Positions 1 through 6,861 of a stretch of 13,725 bases of DNA are shown here, one piece after another. The notes beneath the pieces were generated by a model that was given only the letters and a program-made list of their open reading frames with translations, did no database searches and was not told the DNA's origin. Each line of letters begins with the position of its first letter. The first letter of the stretch is position 1. The DNA is taken from NCBI GenBank assembly GCA_964471235.1, contig CAYYGL010000130.1, positions 1 to 13,725 on the forward strand, read 5' to 3'. The DNA comes from CAYYGL01 sp964471235 (GTDB lineage: Bacteria > Calditrichota > Calditrichia > RBG-13-44-9 > J075). A program made the translations under genes and the position numbers.

Positions 1-2411
1 TATTCCCCGGGCAGCATCATGGGGAGCGGGTAGCCCGGCTGGCGGGTAAACATCCGCAAGAATTGAATGACCGGGTCATTTTGTAATTGCTCCCCGGTGG
101 CAAAGGGGTTAATCAAGTTGGAATCGAAAAGTCCCTTATACCTGGGAATTTCCACAATCTCGTAGTATCGTTTCTCAGGGATATGGGCTAATTTTCTGGC
201 AATCCCGATAGCGGTGTACAACCCTCCGATTTCATCCACCAGCCCCAGTTGTTTGCCATCGATGCCGGAATAGAATCTACCCCGGGCAATTTGTTCCACC
301 GAATCCGCCGGTATCCCCCTGCCGGCCGCCACCTTGTTGACGAAATCCCGGTAGAGGCGTTTGAAAAATACTTCCACCCGTTGGCGTTCAGCATCAGTTA
401 AATTACGAGCCGGTATCTGCACGCCCAGAAGCGGCAGCCGCACCCCGTACCCAAGGTCGGCATGCTCGCCCACTTTCACATGGTCCGAGGTCATTCCCAA
501 TTTGGCGGAAATGCCTTTGTCATACACCCAGCCGCCAATGACCCCGATGGAGCCGGTAATGGTGTTCGGCGCCGCCACGATGGTGTCGGCATACATGGAA
601 ATCCAGTACCCGCCGGAACCGGCAACCTGGCCCTGGCTGACCACCACCGGCTTTTTCTCGGCACATTTGCGCATCGCCTCCGCAACCACATCGGATGCCA
701 TGCCGTCGCCGCCGGGAGAATCCACCCGGAACACCACTGCTTTCACGGAGCGGTCATCTTTCAGGCGAAGAAACACTTTCTCTAACCAGCGGGCTTTAAT
801 GCCTTCATCCATGGCACACACGCCAATCCCATAAACCAGGGCGATTTTCGGCGGCATTCCCCAGAGTTGTGCGGGCGGGGCTTCTTCGAAAATCAAAGAC
901 AGAGGGAGGCGCCGTTTTTTGTGCCCGGTGTAGTGCTGAATGATATCCTGCATACTGCTCCAGCGCGCTAAGGTATCCACCAATCCGAGTTTCAGGGCAT
1001 CTTCCGCCAGGAAATATACCTGCTGGTTGACCAGCGAGTCAAAGCCGGTTTCGGTAAATTTCCGGGAACTGGAAACATCCTGGCGAATGAGCTGGTAAAG
1101 ATCATCGATAAACGCCTGGCGCTGTTCCCGATCTGCCGGGGACATTCGGTCACGGGAGAGCACTTCGGCGGCAGATTTATATTTGAAGAAGCGCCATTCA
1201 TCAAATCCCAGCCCCATCTTTTCCAGGGTGCCCTTTAGAAATGTGCGTCCCATGACGTAGCCCGGCAGGGACAGCAGACCCTGGGGATCCATTATTACCA
1301 CATCTGCCACACTGGCGAGATGGTAGAGGGTCATCGAGGCGTTATCGATAAAGATGAACACTTTTTTTCCCTTTTGGCGTGCCTCCCGGAGGGTTTCCCG
1401 CACTTCCCAGGCATGTTCCGGTAAAATTCTTAATCCGGAAAGACTAACGGCGATGGCGCTGATTCGCGGATCCGCGGTTGCCAGGCGAATTTCCCGGAGC
1501 AGGTCGTTGAAGCGAATGGTTTGGCTGTCGAACAGGCGAAATTTTTGATAATCCACCCGACCTTTCAAATTTAGCGCCACATAGTTTTCCGTTCCCATTA
1601 ACTGTCGGGATATCAGGGAAGGAGTATAATCGCCAAATCCCACGCTGTAGGAATTAAACCGGTGGTCGCTGTTATCATCAAAATGCCCCTGACCGGAGAG
1701 GTAGGACCTGCCCAGGCTGATATTCACCCCCACGGTAAACGCTTGCGAATCGAAATATCGTCCGGTGAGATGAATACCGGGTAGCACTTCCAGAATCGCA
1801 CCGGCGCTCCAGGGGATGTCGTTGAATTGCTGCCTTCTGGTAATGACGGCGTCACCAAAAAGGGTCAAACGCCGATTGGCAAACGGGCGTACGCCCAGTT
1901 CAAATACACCCTCCCGGGCCGAAGACTCCAGGGAAAAATTGCCGGTGATTCCCACCGAGAGACGCCGGTTCGGTCGAATCAATGCGCCTAAGGAGAACAT
2001 TTTTTTACGCTGAAACGCCTGTCGGTCTCCGGTTGACCATTGATATGCCAACCCCATGGCAAATGCGCTGTTTCCACCGGCAAGGTTGAACCGGTAATCT
2101 TTTACACTCAGATGATTTGCCTCCTGGCGCTGTACGCCAAAACCAAAGCCGGGAACGCCGCTGTAAAACGCCCAGTTGTCCAGAGCAGAGGTCGTGCGGT
2201 CTCCGGTCTGCCAGTAAAAGCGGGCATTAAACGTTTTTAGCAGGGCGCTATTCGCCGGGTTGGCAAACCCTAACAACCCGTTTTGAAATGTTCCGGGAGC
2301 GCCCATCAAAAACGGATTGCGTTCGTAGTATGAGGCGATTTGCTGGGCGGACAGCATCCCCGGGACTGCGGAGAAAATCCAAAGTGAAAGAAGGAGGGAA
2401 AAATTTCTCAT
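1..2411 (-). CDS. sppA: SppA-type (S49) serine protease with N-terminal beta-barrel-like domain, 3' end beyond the window
   Basis: Continuous reading frame from ATG at 2411 to the window edge, at least 803 residues. SppA proteases cleave leftover signal peptides and other membrane-associated peptides with a Ser/Lys dyad. Seen: a signal peptide (residues 1-22, hydrophobic core then LSA before QQ). Residues ~25-270 are rich in short alternating strands with Gly and aromatic residues, like an outer-membrane barrel. Two S49 repeats follow, starting near 275. The predicted general-base Lys412 lies in YKSAAE and the nucleophile Ser599 in VAGSGGYW, after an SPGGDG segment. Their spacing (187) is close to that of the 67K-type enzyme (about 200). 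E. coli SppA is 618 residues and is anchored by a membrane helix; here the barrel-like front replaces that anchor. A GGGGA ribosome site lies 9 bases upstream of the ATG, with a TATAAA (2432-2427) just before it. The stop codon is not in the window. Confidence 0.9.
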   Translation of the reverse strand, partial: MRNFSLLLSLWIFSAVPGMLSAQQIASYYERNPFLMGAPGTFQNGLLGFANPANSALLKTFNARFYWQTGDRTTSALDNWAFYSGVPGFGFGVQRQEANHLSVKDYRFNLAGGNSAFAMGLAYQWSTGDRQAFQRKKMFSLGALIRPNRRLSVGITGNFSLESSAREGVFELGVRPFANRRLTLFGDAVITRRQQFNDIPWSAGAILEVLPGIHLTGRYFDSQAFTVGVNISLGRSYLSGQGHFDDNSDHRFNSYSVGFGDYTPSLISRQLMGTENYVALNLKGRVDYQKFRLFDSQTIRFNDLLREIRLATADPRISAIAVSLSGLRILPEHAWEVRETLREARQKGKKVFIFIDNASMTLYHLASVADVVIMDPQGLLSLPGYVMGRTFLKGTLEKMGLGFDEWRFFKYKSAAEVLSRDRMSPADREQRQAFIDDLYQLIRQDVSSSRKFTETGFDSLVNQQVYFLAEDALKLGLVDTLARWSSMQDIIQHYTGHKKRRLPLSLIFEEAPPAQLWGMPPKIALVYGIGVCAMDEGIKARWLEKVFLRLKDDRSVKAVVFRVDSPGGDGMASDVVAEAMRKCAEKKPVVVSQGQVAGSGGYWISMYADTIVAAPNTITGSIGVIGGWVYDKGISAKLGMTSDHVKVGEHADLGYGVRLPLLGVQIPARNLTDAERQRVEVFFKRLYRDFVNKVAAGRGIPADSVEQIARGRFYSGIDGKQLGLVDEIGGLYTAIGIARKLAHIPEKRYYEIVEIPRYKGLFDSNLINPFATGEQLQNDPVIQFLRMFTRQPGYPLPMMLPGE

Positions 2412-2487
2412 AGCTGATGCTCCCCATTTATAATGGAAACGAGAACGAAATCATAGAGCCTGAACAGCCTGTGATTGACGTTCAAAT

Positions 2488-2989
2488 TTACGATAAAAAC
2501 GACCAATTCATACGAAAAAGTTTGGGGAATGATTCAAACGTTTCAGCGAGGGGGGATGACTGGGGAATTCTCACCTGTAAAAGGGGAAAAACGCTGAGAG
2601 CAGAAAATAAGCCGGGGATGGAAGTGAGTCGTTGCTGGTCTTGCCGGTAATGTTCCGGAAGCATCTCCCCGGCTTGCTTCATTTGTTTTTCCAGCCGATG
2701 GATTTCCTTTTGCAGATACCGGAGTTGGCGAATCGGCACCTGTATGACCCCATCCGGCGTCGGTTGTTCCGGAGGTAATTGGGGTGGCTTACAGCCATGC
2801 CCTGGTATTGGCATAGCACCCTTTGAAATAATCGGAATTGTGTTCCACCCAGCGCTTCCGGGCACGACGCTTCCGCTCTTGTTGGCAGAAGAGCTTTGTG
2901 CACACCCGCTGGCGGTCGCCCACACGGGGGTCCGGCCTAAAGCGTTCATGGCACACTTCGCAAATTTGGGTTTTCTGAGTCTTCATCAT
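2488..2989 (-). pseudogene. Frameshifted remnant of a small Cys-rich (zinc-finger-like) protein of the mobile-element-associated kind
   Basis: The frame opens at ATG 2989 (or 2986) and encodes an MKTQKTQ start, then C-x2-C ... C-x4-C within a basic stretch (RPDPRVGDRQRVC, FCQQERKRRARKRW), then an NSDYFKG ... NTRAWL segment ending at a stop at 2791-2789. The natural continuation, SHPNYLRNNRRR, is in a second frame (about 2795-2755). A coiled, charged stretch (RYLQKEIHRLEKQMKQ) is in a third frame that stays open to 2488. Similarity thus passes through three frames, so the gene is broken by at least two small indels. Proteins with this Cys spacing and the DYF/HPDYL-like repeats are recalled as small genes near transposases or recombinases; that link is from memory and no transposase is visible here. 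The C-terminal boundary is uncertain. Confidence 0.55.
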
Positions 2990-3003
2990 AGCTAACCCGG
3001 TAG

Positions 3004-3035
3004 TTACTGATGCTACCCAATTAGATAAAGCAACT
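3004..3035. repeat. Short dispersed repeat, copy A
   Basis: TTACTGATGCTA followed 8 bases later by GATAAAGCAACT. A second copy lies in the same orientation at 4556-4579, with the same 12-mer and AATAAGGCAACT (22 of 24 positions match after an 8-base gap). A weaker relative at 2414-2433 (16 of 20) lies on the other side of the broken Cys-rich gene. It may mark the ends of a decayed mobile element. The match is short enough that chance is possible. Confidence 0.3.
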
Positions 3036-3118
3036 GAAGAAATCAGAAAAGTAAATCTCAAAGAACAGGCGAATTAAATAAAAATTTATTGTAACTATTC
3101 AGCTATATGCCCAGTGTT

Positions 3119-3210
3119 GTCATTCCGGGTTCCGAGGGTCAACTTTCGTTGGCTGTCGGAATGCCGGTCATAGACGCCCTCGGTGAATCTCATATTCGGC
3201 ATTCTTCCGG
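3119..3210. repeat. Mosaic of interleaved inverted repeats in the sppA-panD spacer
   Basis: Three overlapping inverted pairs: CATTCCG (3121-3127) with CGGAATG (3157-3163); CCGAGGG (3132-3138) with CCCTCGG (3177-3183); GAATGCCG (3159-3166) with CGGCATTC (3197-3204). The middle pair crosses both others and the first and third share bases, so alternative folds are possible. This resembles a small non-autonomous repeat element (MITE- or REP-like). No coding function is supported; the open frame crossing it on the minus strand has no ribosome site and no recognisable protein. Confidence 0.4.
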
Positions 3211-3225
3211 GGTAGGGGTTCTCAA

Positions 3226-3239
3226 GATAAAAGATAAAA
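3226..3239. repeat. Two tandem heptamers (GATAAAA)
   Basis: GATAAAA occurs twice head to tail. It is the shortest of the period-7 tracts in the window and would be ignored alone; it is listed because the same period recurs in many other spacers. Confidence 0.4.
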
Positions 3240-3312
3240 GGGGGAAAAGTCAGGCAGTTGGCACTCATCTTTTTATTTGACTTCAAACGCTTTACAGCCT
3301 AATTTCTTGACG

Positions 3313-3328
3313 GTTAAATTGATTTAAC
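3313..3328. promoter_or_regulatory. Perfect AT-rich palindrome upstream of panD, possible operator
   Basis: GTTAAAT-TG-ATTTAAC is a perfect 7+2+7 inverted repeat ending 21 bases before the panD start. It follows a TTGACG (3307-3312) directly, and TAACGA (3330-3335) lies 17 bases beyond that hexamer. The palindrome would thus fill the spacer of a candidate promoter, a common operator position. The -10 match is poor and the sequence is AT-rich, so this is tentative. Confidence 0.3.
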
Positions 3329-3349
3329 TTAACGAAACAATGGAAGATC

Positions 3350-3712
3350 ATGCGCTGGTTAATACGTTCGAAAATTCATAAAGCCACGGTAACAGAGGCA
3401 AACCTGGAATACGTGGGCAGTTTAACATTAGATGCGGATTTAATGGAACGGGTGGGGTTGATGCCCGGGGAGAAGGTGCTGGTGGTCAGCAACACGTCCG
3501 GGGCGCGGCTGGAAACGTATCTCATCAAGGGGGAGCCGGGCAGCGGGGTAGTATGCATGAACGGCGCGGCGGCACACTTGATCACAGCCGGGGAAGAGGT
3601 GATCATCATGGGATTTGAACTAACCGACCAACCAATTGAACCGAAAGTCATTCTGGTGGATCATCAAAACCGATTTGTGAAATACCTGGGGGAAGAGGGG
3701 GATAGGGGATAA
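3350..3712 (+). CDS. panD: Aspartate 1-decarboxylase (proenzyme)
   Basis: PanD is a cytoplasmic pyruvoyl-dependent enzyme that makes beta-alanine from L-aspartate for pantothenate and coenzyme A synthesis. The 120-residue product has the family's full length and landmarks: SKIHKATVTEANLEYVGS, with self-cleavage predicted between Gly23 and Ser24 so that Ser24 becomes the pyruvoyl group; Lys8, Arg53, Thr56 and Tyr57 at the expected active-site positions; and the CMNGAAA segment with Asn71. The ATG at 3350 has a close GGAAG (3342-3346) and gives the usual N-terminus; the ATG at 3340 is out of frame. The C-terminal tail and stop are formed by a GGGGATA heptamer tract. rpe follows in the same direction after 121 bases. 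No other pantothenate gene is in the window. Confidence 0.95.
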   Translation: MRWLIRSKIHKATVTEANLEYVGSLTLDADLMERVGLMPGEKVLVVSNTSGARLETYLIKGEPGSGVVCMNGAAAHLITAGEEVIIMGFELTDQPIEPKVILVDHQNRFVKYLGEEGDRG

Positions 3713-3718
3713 GGGGAT
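3698..3718. repeat. Heptamer tract (GGGGATA) over the end of panD
   Basis: GGGGATA occurs twice exactly (3698-3704, 3705-3711), followed by a shifted AGGGGAT. The tract covers the last codons and the stop of panD and runs into the spacer. It belongs to the period-7 group and shows such a repeat invading a gene's 3' end. Confidence 0.45.
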
Positions 3719-3743
3719 TGGGAAGAAATGGGGGAAAGTAGAA

Positions 3744-3758
3744 CCTGCCCGGGGCAGG
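3744..3758. other. GC-rich hairpin in the panD-rpe spacer
   Basis: CCTGCCC-G-GGGCAGG is a perfect 7+1+7 inverted repeat 32 bases after the panD stop. No T-run follows on the plus strand, so it is not a standard intrinsic terminator. A transcript-stabilising or attenuating hairpin between panD and rpe is possible. Confidence 0.35.
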
Positions 3759-3833
3759 GTAAATAACGGTGTTCTTCTGAGTTTGGAGTTAGAAGGTCGC
3801 CCTGTGCCCGGTTTATTTTGAAAGGAGCGAAGT

Positions 3834-4499
3834 ATGGAACGGCGAAAAATAGCTCCCTCGATTCTTTCGGCGAATTTTGCCCGGTTGGGAGAGGATGTGA
3901 AGATGGTGGAGGCTGCCGGGGCGGATTTGATTCATGTTGATGTCATGGACGGGCATTTTGTTCCCAATATCACCATCGGTCCTTTGATTGTCAGGGCGTT
4001 GCGACCGGTAACGCAATTGCCGCTGGATGTGCATCTGATGATCGAGAATCCGGAGCGGTATATTGATGCGTTTGTATCTGCCGGGGCGGATTACATAACG
4101 GTACATGTGGAAGCCTGCCGCCATCTCCATCGCACCCTACAAGCCATTAAAGAAAAGGGGATTAAAGCCGGGGTGTCGTTAAATCCTCATACACCCGTGG
4201 ATGCCATTCGCGAGGTGCTCGATGAACTGGATTTGATTTTGATCATGTCGGTGAACCCCGGTTTTGGCGGGCAGAAGTTTATTCCCAACTCCCTGGATAA
4301 ACTGCGCCGTACTCAACAGTTGCTCCATCGCCAGGGGGCAACCCACATCGAGGTGGAAGTTGATGGGGGCGTCAAGTTGAACAACATCAGGGAAATTGCC
4401 GAAGCCGGTGCCGAGATATTGGTTTCCGGTTCGGGAATTTTCAAAACGGATAATCCCACCGAGACGATACATGAAATGAAAAAACTGCTGGCAAGGTAG
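3834..4499 (+). CDS. rpe: Ribulose-phosphate 3-epimerase
   Basis: Interconverts D-ribulose 5-phosphate and D-xylulose 5-phosphate in the pentose phosphate and Calvin pathways. It is a cytoplasmic (beta/alpha)8 barrel with a divalent metal. The 221-residue length is typical. Landmarks seen: APSILSANF near the start, HVDVMDGHFVPNI with metal ligands His34 and Asp36, DVHLMI with His67, MSVNPGFGGQKF (139-149 region, flexible loop), and VDGGV with the catalytic Asp177, then a phosphate-binding SGSGIF. Start ATG at 3834 has AAGGAG (3822-3827) 6 bases upstream. It is co-directional with panD and the moeZ-like gene, but the 121- and 153-base spacers leave co-transcription open. No Calvin-cycle genes are nearby, so a general pentose phosphate role is the simplest reading. 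Confidence 0.96.
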   Translation: MERRKIAPSILSANFARLGEDVKMVEAAGADLIHVDVMDGHFVPNITIGPLIVRALRPVTQLPLDVHLMIENPERYIDAFVSAGADYITVHVEACRHLHRTLQAIKEKGIKAGVSLNPHTPVDAIREVLDELDLILIMSVNPGFGGQKFIPNSLDKLRRTQQLLHRQGATHIEVEVDGGVKLNNIREIAEAGAEILVSGSGIFKTDNPTETIHEMKKLLAR

Positions 4500-4504
4500 T
4501 TCAA

Positions 4505-4522
4505 CAAACTTTACCGTTTGTC
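4505..4522 (+). terminator. Weak hairpin after rpe
   Basis: ACAAAC-TTTACC-GTTTGT, a 6-base stem starting 6 bases after the rpe stop. The stem is AT-rich and there is no T-run, so terminator activity is doubtful. Confidence 0.2.
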
Positions 4523-4555
4523 GGAAAACATGATTCCCCTTCTGAAGATATTATT

Positions 4556-4579
4556 TACTGATGCTAAATAAGGCAACTT
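4556..4579. repeat. Short dispersed repeat, copy B
   Basis: TTACTGATGCTA followed directly by AATAAGGCAACT. It is the same orientation as the copy at 3004-3035 and lacks the 8 bases present there between the halves. It sits in the spacer before the moeZ-like gene. Confidence 0.3.
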
Positions 4580-4652
4580 CCTGAGCATACCATAGCCATT
4601 GAGGGGAATTCCTTTCTGGTTTTGCAAACCCGGATTAACAGGGAAAGATGGA

Positions 4653-5813
4653 ATGTCAAGAACACATCGAGGCTCTTCGGCTTTGACCAAAGACGAAATT
4701 ACCCGTTACAGTCGGCATTTGATTTTGCCGGAAGTTGGGATGTCAGGGCAGCTAAAATTGAAATCAGCCCGGGTGTTGCTGGTGGGTGCCGGTGGATTGG
4801 GTGCCCCGGTGGCGATGTATCTGACGGCTGCCGGGGTGGGCAACCTCGGTATTGTAGATGATGATGTGGTGGATGAAACCAATCTACAACGGCAGATTAT
4901 CCATTCGACGACTTCTGTGGGAAGCGCCAAGGTGCAATCCGCCCAAATGAGATTGGCAGAAATCAATCCTCATGTGCGGGTAACGACCTACGAAACTCAC
5001 CTCACTTCGGAAAACATTCGGGAGATTATCTCCGATTACGATGTGGTGATTGATGGCACCGATAATTTTCCTACCCGTTATCTAATCAACGATGCCTGTG
5101 TGTTTGCAGGCAAACCGATGGTTTATGGCAGCATTTATCGGTTTGAAGGTCAGGTATCGGTTTTTGATGCCCGGCGGGGACCCTGTTACCGTTGTCTTTA
5201 CCCGGAGCCGCCTCCGCCGGAGATGGTGCCCGGTTGTGCCGAAGGCGGCGTGCTGGGAGTGCTCCCGGGTATCATCGGCACTATCCAGGCAACCGAGGCA
5301 ATTAAGCTGGTTCTCGAAGAAGGAGACCCCCTGGTGGGTCGACTGCTGTTGTTGAATGCTTTCCAAATGTCTTTTCGGGAATTAAAATTGCCCAAAAATC
5401 CCGATTGCCCGGTTTGTGGAAAAACCCCCACTATTACCGACTTTATTGATTACCAGGGGTTTTGTGGAATTGAACCCCGCCATCCCACCAACACGGAGGA
5501 CGATATCACAGTGGGTGAATTAAAAGCAAAATTGGATGCCGGGGAATCAATCCGGGTGATCGATGTTCGGGAACCATTGGAATATGAGTTCTGCCATTTG
5601 CCTGCTGCGGAATTGATCCCGCTTGATAAATTGCCGGAGCAGGTAAACCGGTTAAGCACCGCGGAGACCATAGTGCTATATTGTCATGTCGGGGTTCGCA
5701 GCCGGCAGGCAATGATGTTCCTGAAAACCATGGGGTTCACCCGGGTAAAAAACCTCCGGGGCGGCATCGATGCCTGGGCAAAGGAAATTGACCCCGATAT
5801 GCCGGTATATTGA
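4653..5813 (+). CDS. moeZ: MoeZ/MoeB-type adenylyltransferase-sulfurtransferase (E1-like plus rhodanese)
   Basis: Enzymes of this fusion type adenylate the C-terminal Gly of small ubiquitin-like sulfur carriers (MoaD, ThiS, CysO) and then load sulfur through a rhodanese persulfide, for molybdopterin, thiamine or cysteine synthesis. The 386-residue product shows VGAGGLG (44-50) for ATP, Asp69/Asn77/Arg80 in DDDVVDETNLQRQ, DGTDNF with Asp137, zinc pairs CYRC (178/181) and CPVC (252/255), the conserved MVPGCAEGG Cys195, and a rhodanese domain (~288-386) with active Cys344 in LYCHVGVRSR. I chose ATG 4653 because it has GGGAAAG a few bases upstream and gives the family's normal N-terminus; the frame is also open back to a TTG at 4599. 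No carrier protein gene is in the window, so the exact pathway is unresolved. Confidence 0.9.
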   Translation: MSRTHRGSSALTKDEITRYSRHLILPEVGMSGQLKLKSARVLLVGAGGLGAPVAMYLTAAGVGNLGIVDDDVVDETNLQRQIIHSTTSVGSAKVQSAQMRLAEINPHVRVTTYETHLTSENIREIISDYDVVIDGTDNFPTRYLINDACVFAGKPMVYGSIYRFEGQVSVFDARRGPCYRCLYPEPPPPEMVPGCAEGGVLGVLPGIIGTIQATEAIKLVLEEGDPLVGRLLLLNAFQMSFRELKLPKNPDCPVCGKTPTITDFIDYQGFCGIEPRHPTNTEDDITVGELKAKLDAGESIRVIDVREPLEYEFCHLPAAELIPLDKLPEQVNRLSTAETIVLYCHVGVRSRQAMMFLKTMGFTRVKNLRGGIDAWAKEIDPDMPVY

Positions 5814-5929
5814 ATGTCAATTGAAGAGTTGATTATGCCGGGAAGCTAAACGGGATGAATGAGACGGAACATCGGTTGGCGTGAGGTTGCTCGTTTCCGT
5901 CCTTGAGCCCCCTCTTTCCGGATAACCGA

Positions 5930-6403
5930 CTAATCTTCCTCCCCCACCATTGCGACTGCCTTGATGATGTTCACATACCCGGTGCATCGGCATAGATTGC
6001 CGGAGAGCACCTGACGAATTTCCTCTTCCGCGGGAGAGGGATTTTCCTTCAAAAAGGGAAGGAGTGTCATTAGAATCCCGGGGGTACAGAATCCACATTG
6101 CAAGGCATGGGCTTCCCGGAAAGCGATTTGAAGAGGATGGAGTTGAGATTCGGAAACGGCTAATCCTTCCACCGTGGTAATTTCATGCCCATCTACCTGA
6201 ACGGCAAACATCAGACAGGACCGAACGGCTTCTCCATCTAAAAGGATGGTGCAGGCACCGCAAACCCCGTGTTCGCAACCCACATGGGTACCGGTAAGCT
6301 GCAACTCATGACGCAGGAAATCACTCAGCAGCAACCGGGGTTCGACCCGGCGCTCATAAAATTGTCCATTCACTGTGACACGTACTGTTAAAAGCTGGTC
6401 CAT
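5930..6403 (-). CDS. CoxS-type 2Fe-2S subunit of the xanthine oxidase/CO dehydrogenase family, orphan
   Basis: Small electron-transfer subunit that carries two 2Fe-2S clusters between a molybdenum cofactor subunit and a flavin subunit or external acceptor. The 157-residue product has all eight cluster cysteines: Cys43, 48, 51 and 63 (plant-type ferredoxin domain, GCEHGVCGACT) and Cys103, 106, 138 and 140 (QCGFCTPG and LCRCTGY). Start ATG 6403 is chosen because it has AAGGA just upstream and matches the family length; the frame is open upstream to 6517 but encodes an unlikely basic leader. No large (CoxL) or flavin (CoxM) subunit lies on either side: the genes flanking it face the other way. 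It must work with partners encoded elsewhere or with a different enzyme. It converges on the moeZ-like gene. Confidence 0.92.
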   Translation of the reverse strand: MDQLLTVRVTVNGQFYERRVEPRLLLSDFLRHELQLTGTHVGCEHGVCGACTILLDGEAVRSCLMFAVQVDGHEITTVEGLAVSESQLHPLQIAFREAHALQCGFCTPGILMTLLPFLKENPSPAEEEIRQVLSGNLCRCTGYVNIIKAVAMVGEED

Positions 6404-6561
6404 ATTCCTTGCCCGGTTAGGGATTTTAAATAATGCAAATAGAGCTTGTGGATGCCGTGTTTGACGGAATATACCGCCCTGAGGGTAAAGCATAGCAAAA
6501 AACCGGGATTTGATCAAGGGGAAAATTAGTCGTTATGAAAAATAGCAGGCATTGCCGGAAT

Positions 6562-6593
6562 TTGTTGGAAAAGTGATGTGAAAGTAATATTTT
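6562..6593 (+). promoter_or_regulatory. Candidate promoter of the 31-residue peptide gene
   Basis: Two overlapping readings exist: TTGTTG (6562-6567), 17 bases, TAATAT (6585-6590); or TTGGAA (6565-6570), 17 bases, TATTTT (6588-6593). Both have standard spacing but imperfect hexamers. They lie 30-40 bases before the peptide's start codon. Confidence 0.3.
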
Positions 6594-6622
6594 TAAAACC
6601 GAAAACGTACCGGGAGTGAATA

Positions 6623-6718
6623 ATGGATAAAGTAATGATGGGTAAAATTATTCTGGTATGCTTGCTATGCCTGGGAATTGTGGTGGGCATTGGTTTTTTG
6701 ATTCAATGGTTATTTTGA
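6623..6718 (+). CDS. Small single-pass membrane peptide, 31 residues, unknown function
   Basis: ATG at 6623 has GGGAG (6612-6616) 6 bases upstream; the frame ends at TGA 6716-6718. The product begins MDKVMMGK and is then almost wholly hydrophobic (IILVCLLCLG, IVVGIGFLIQ, WLF), which makes a good transmembrane helix from about residue 9 to the end, with Lys residues at the N-terminal side. It includes two Cys (13, 16) spaced C-x2-C inside the helix. A possible promoter lies just upstream. Its neighbours face the opposite strand, so it would be its own transcript. No family is recognised; the ribosome site plus a clean hydrophobic profile are the support. Confidence 0.5.
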   Translation: MDKVMMGKIILVCLLCLGIVVGIGFLIQWLF

Positions 6719-6771
6719 GGCTGGATGAAAAAATTCTCTCATCAGAAGCCTCTTTCTGAAGAGCCTTCTCC

Positions 6772-6785
6772 ATCCATGCATGGAT
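6772..6785. repeat. Perfect 14-base palindrome
   Basis: ATCCATGCATGGAT is its own reverse complement. It lies in the spacer between the small peptide gene and the end of the GYD gene, where no gene is read (6719-6861). It could be a protein-binding site or chance. Confidence 0.25.
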
Positions 6786-6861
6786 AACCGTGGGTATGGG
6801 CATCCATCTCAAGCGGTACCCGGAGAATAAAAAATCGTGACCCTAAACTCCATCGGGAAAC

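Noticed and set aside
361..834. Plus-strand open frame of 157 codons
   Set aside because: It is antisense to the catalytic region of the SppA-like protease, whose minus-strand frame has all family motifs.
3250..3275. Possible sigma-54 promoter around TTGGCACTCATC
   Set aside because: The -24 like TGGCAC is there, but no GC lies at the required distance for the -12 element.
3095..3286. Minus-strand open frame of 63 codons
   Set aside because: It is formed by the interleaved inverted repeats and AT-rich flank; there is no ribosome site or family resemblance.
3340..3349. Upstream ATG at 3340 as panD start
   Set aside because: It is in another frame and opens no PanD-like sequence; ATG 3350 gives the conserved N-terminus with the processing site at the right place.
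5863..5901. GACGGAA ... TTCCGTC inverted pair between the convergent moeZ-like and coxS-type genes as a terminator
   Set aside because: The 7-base stem has a 25-base loop and no T-run on either strand; other pairings of the same segment are equally good.
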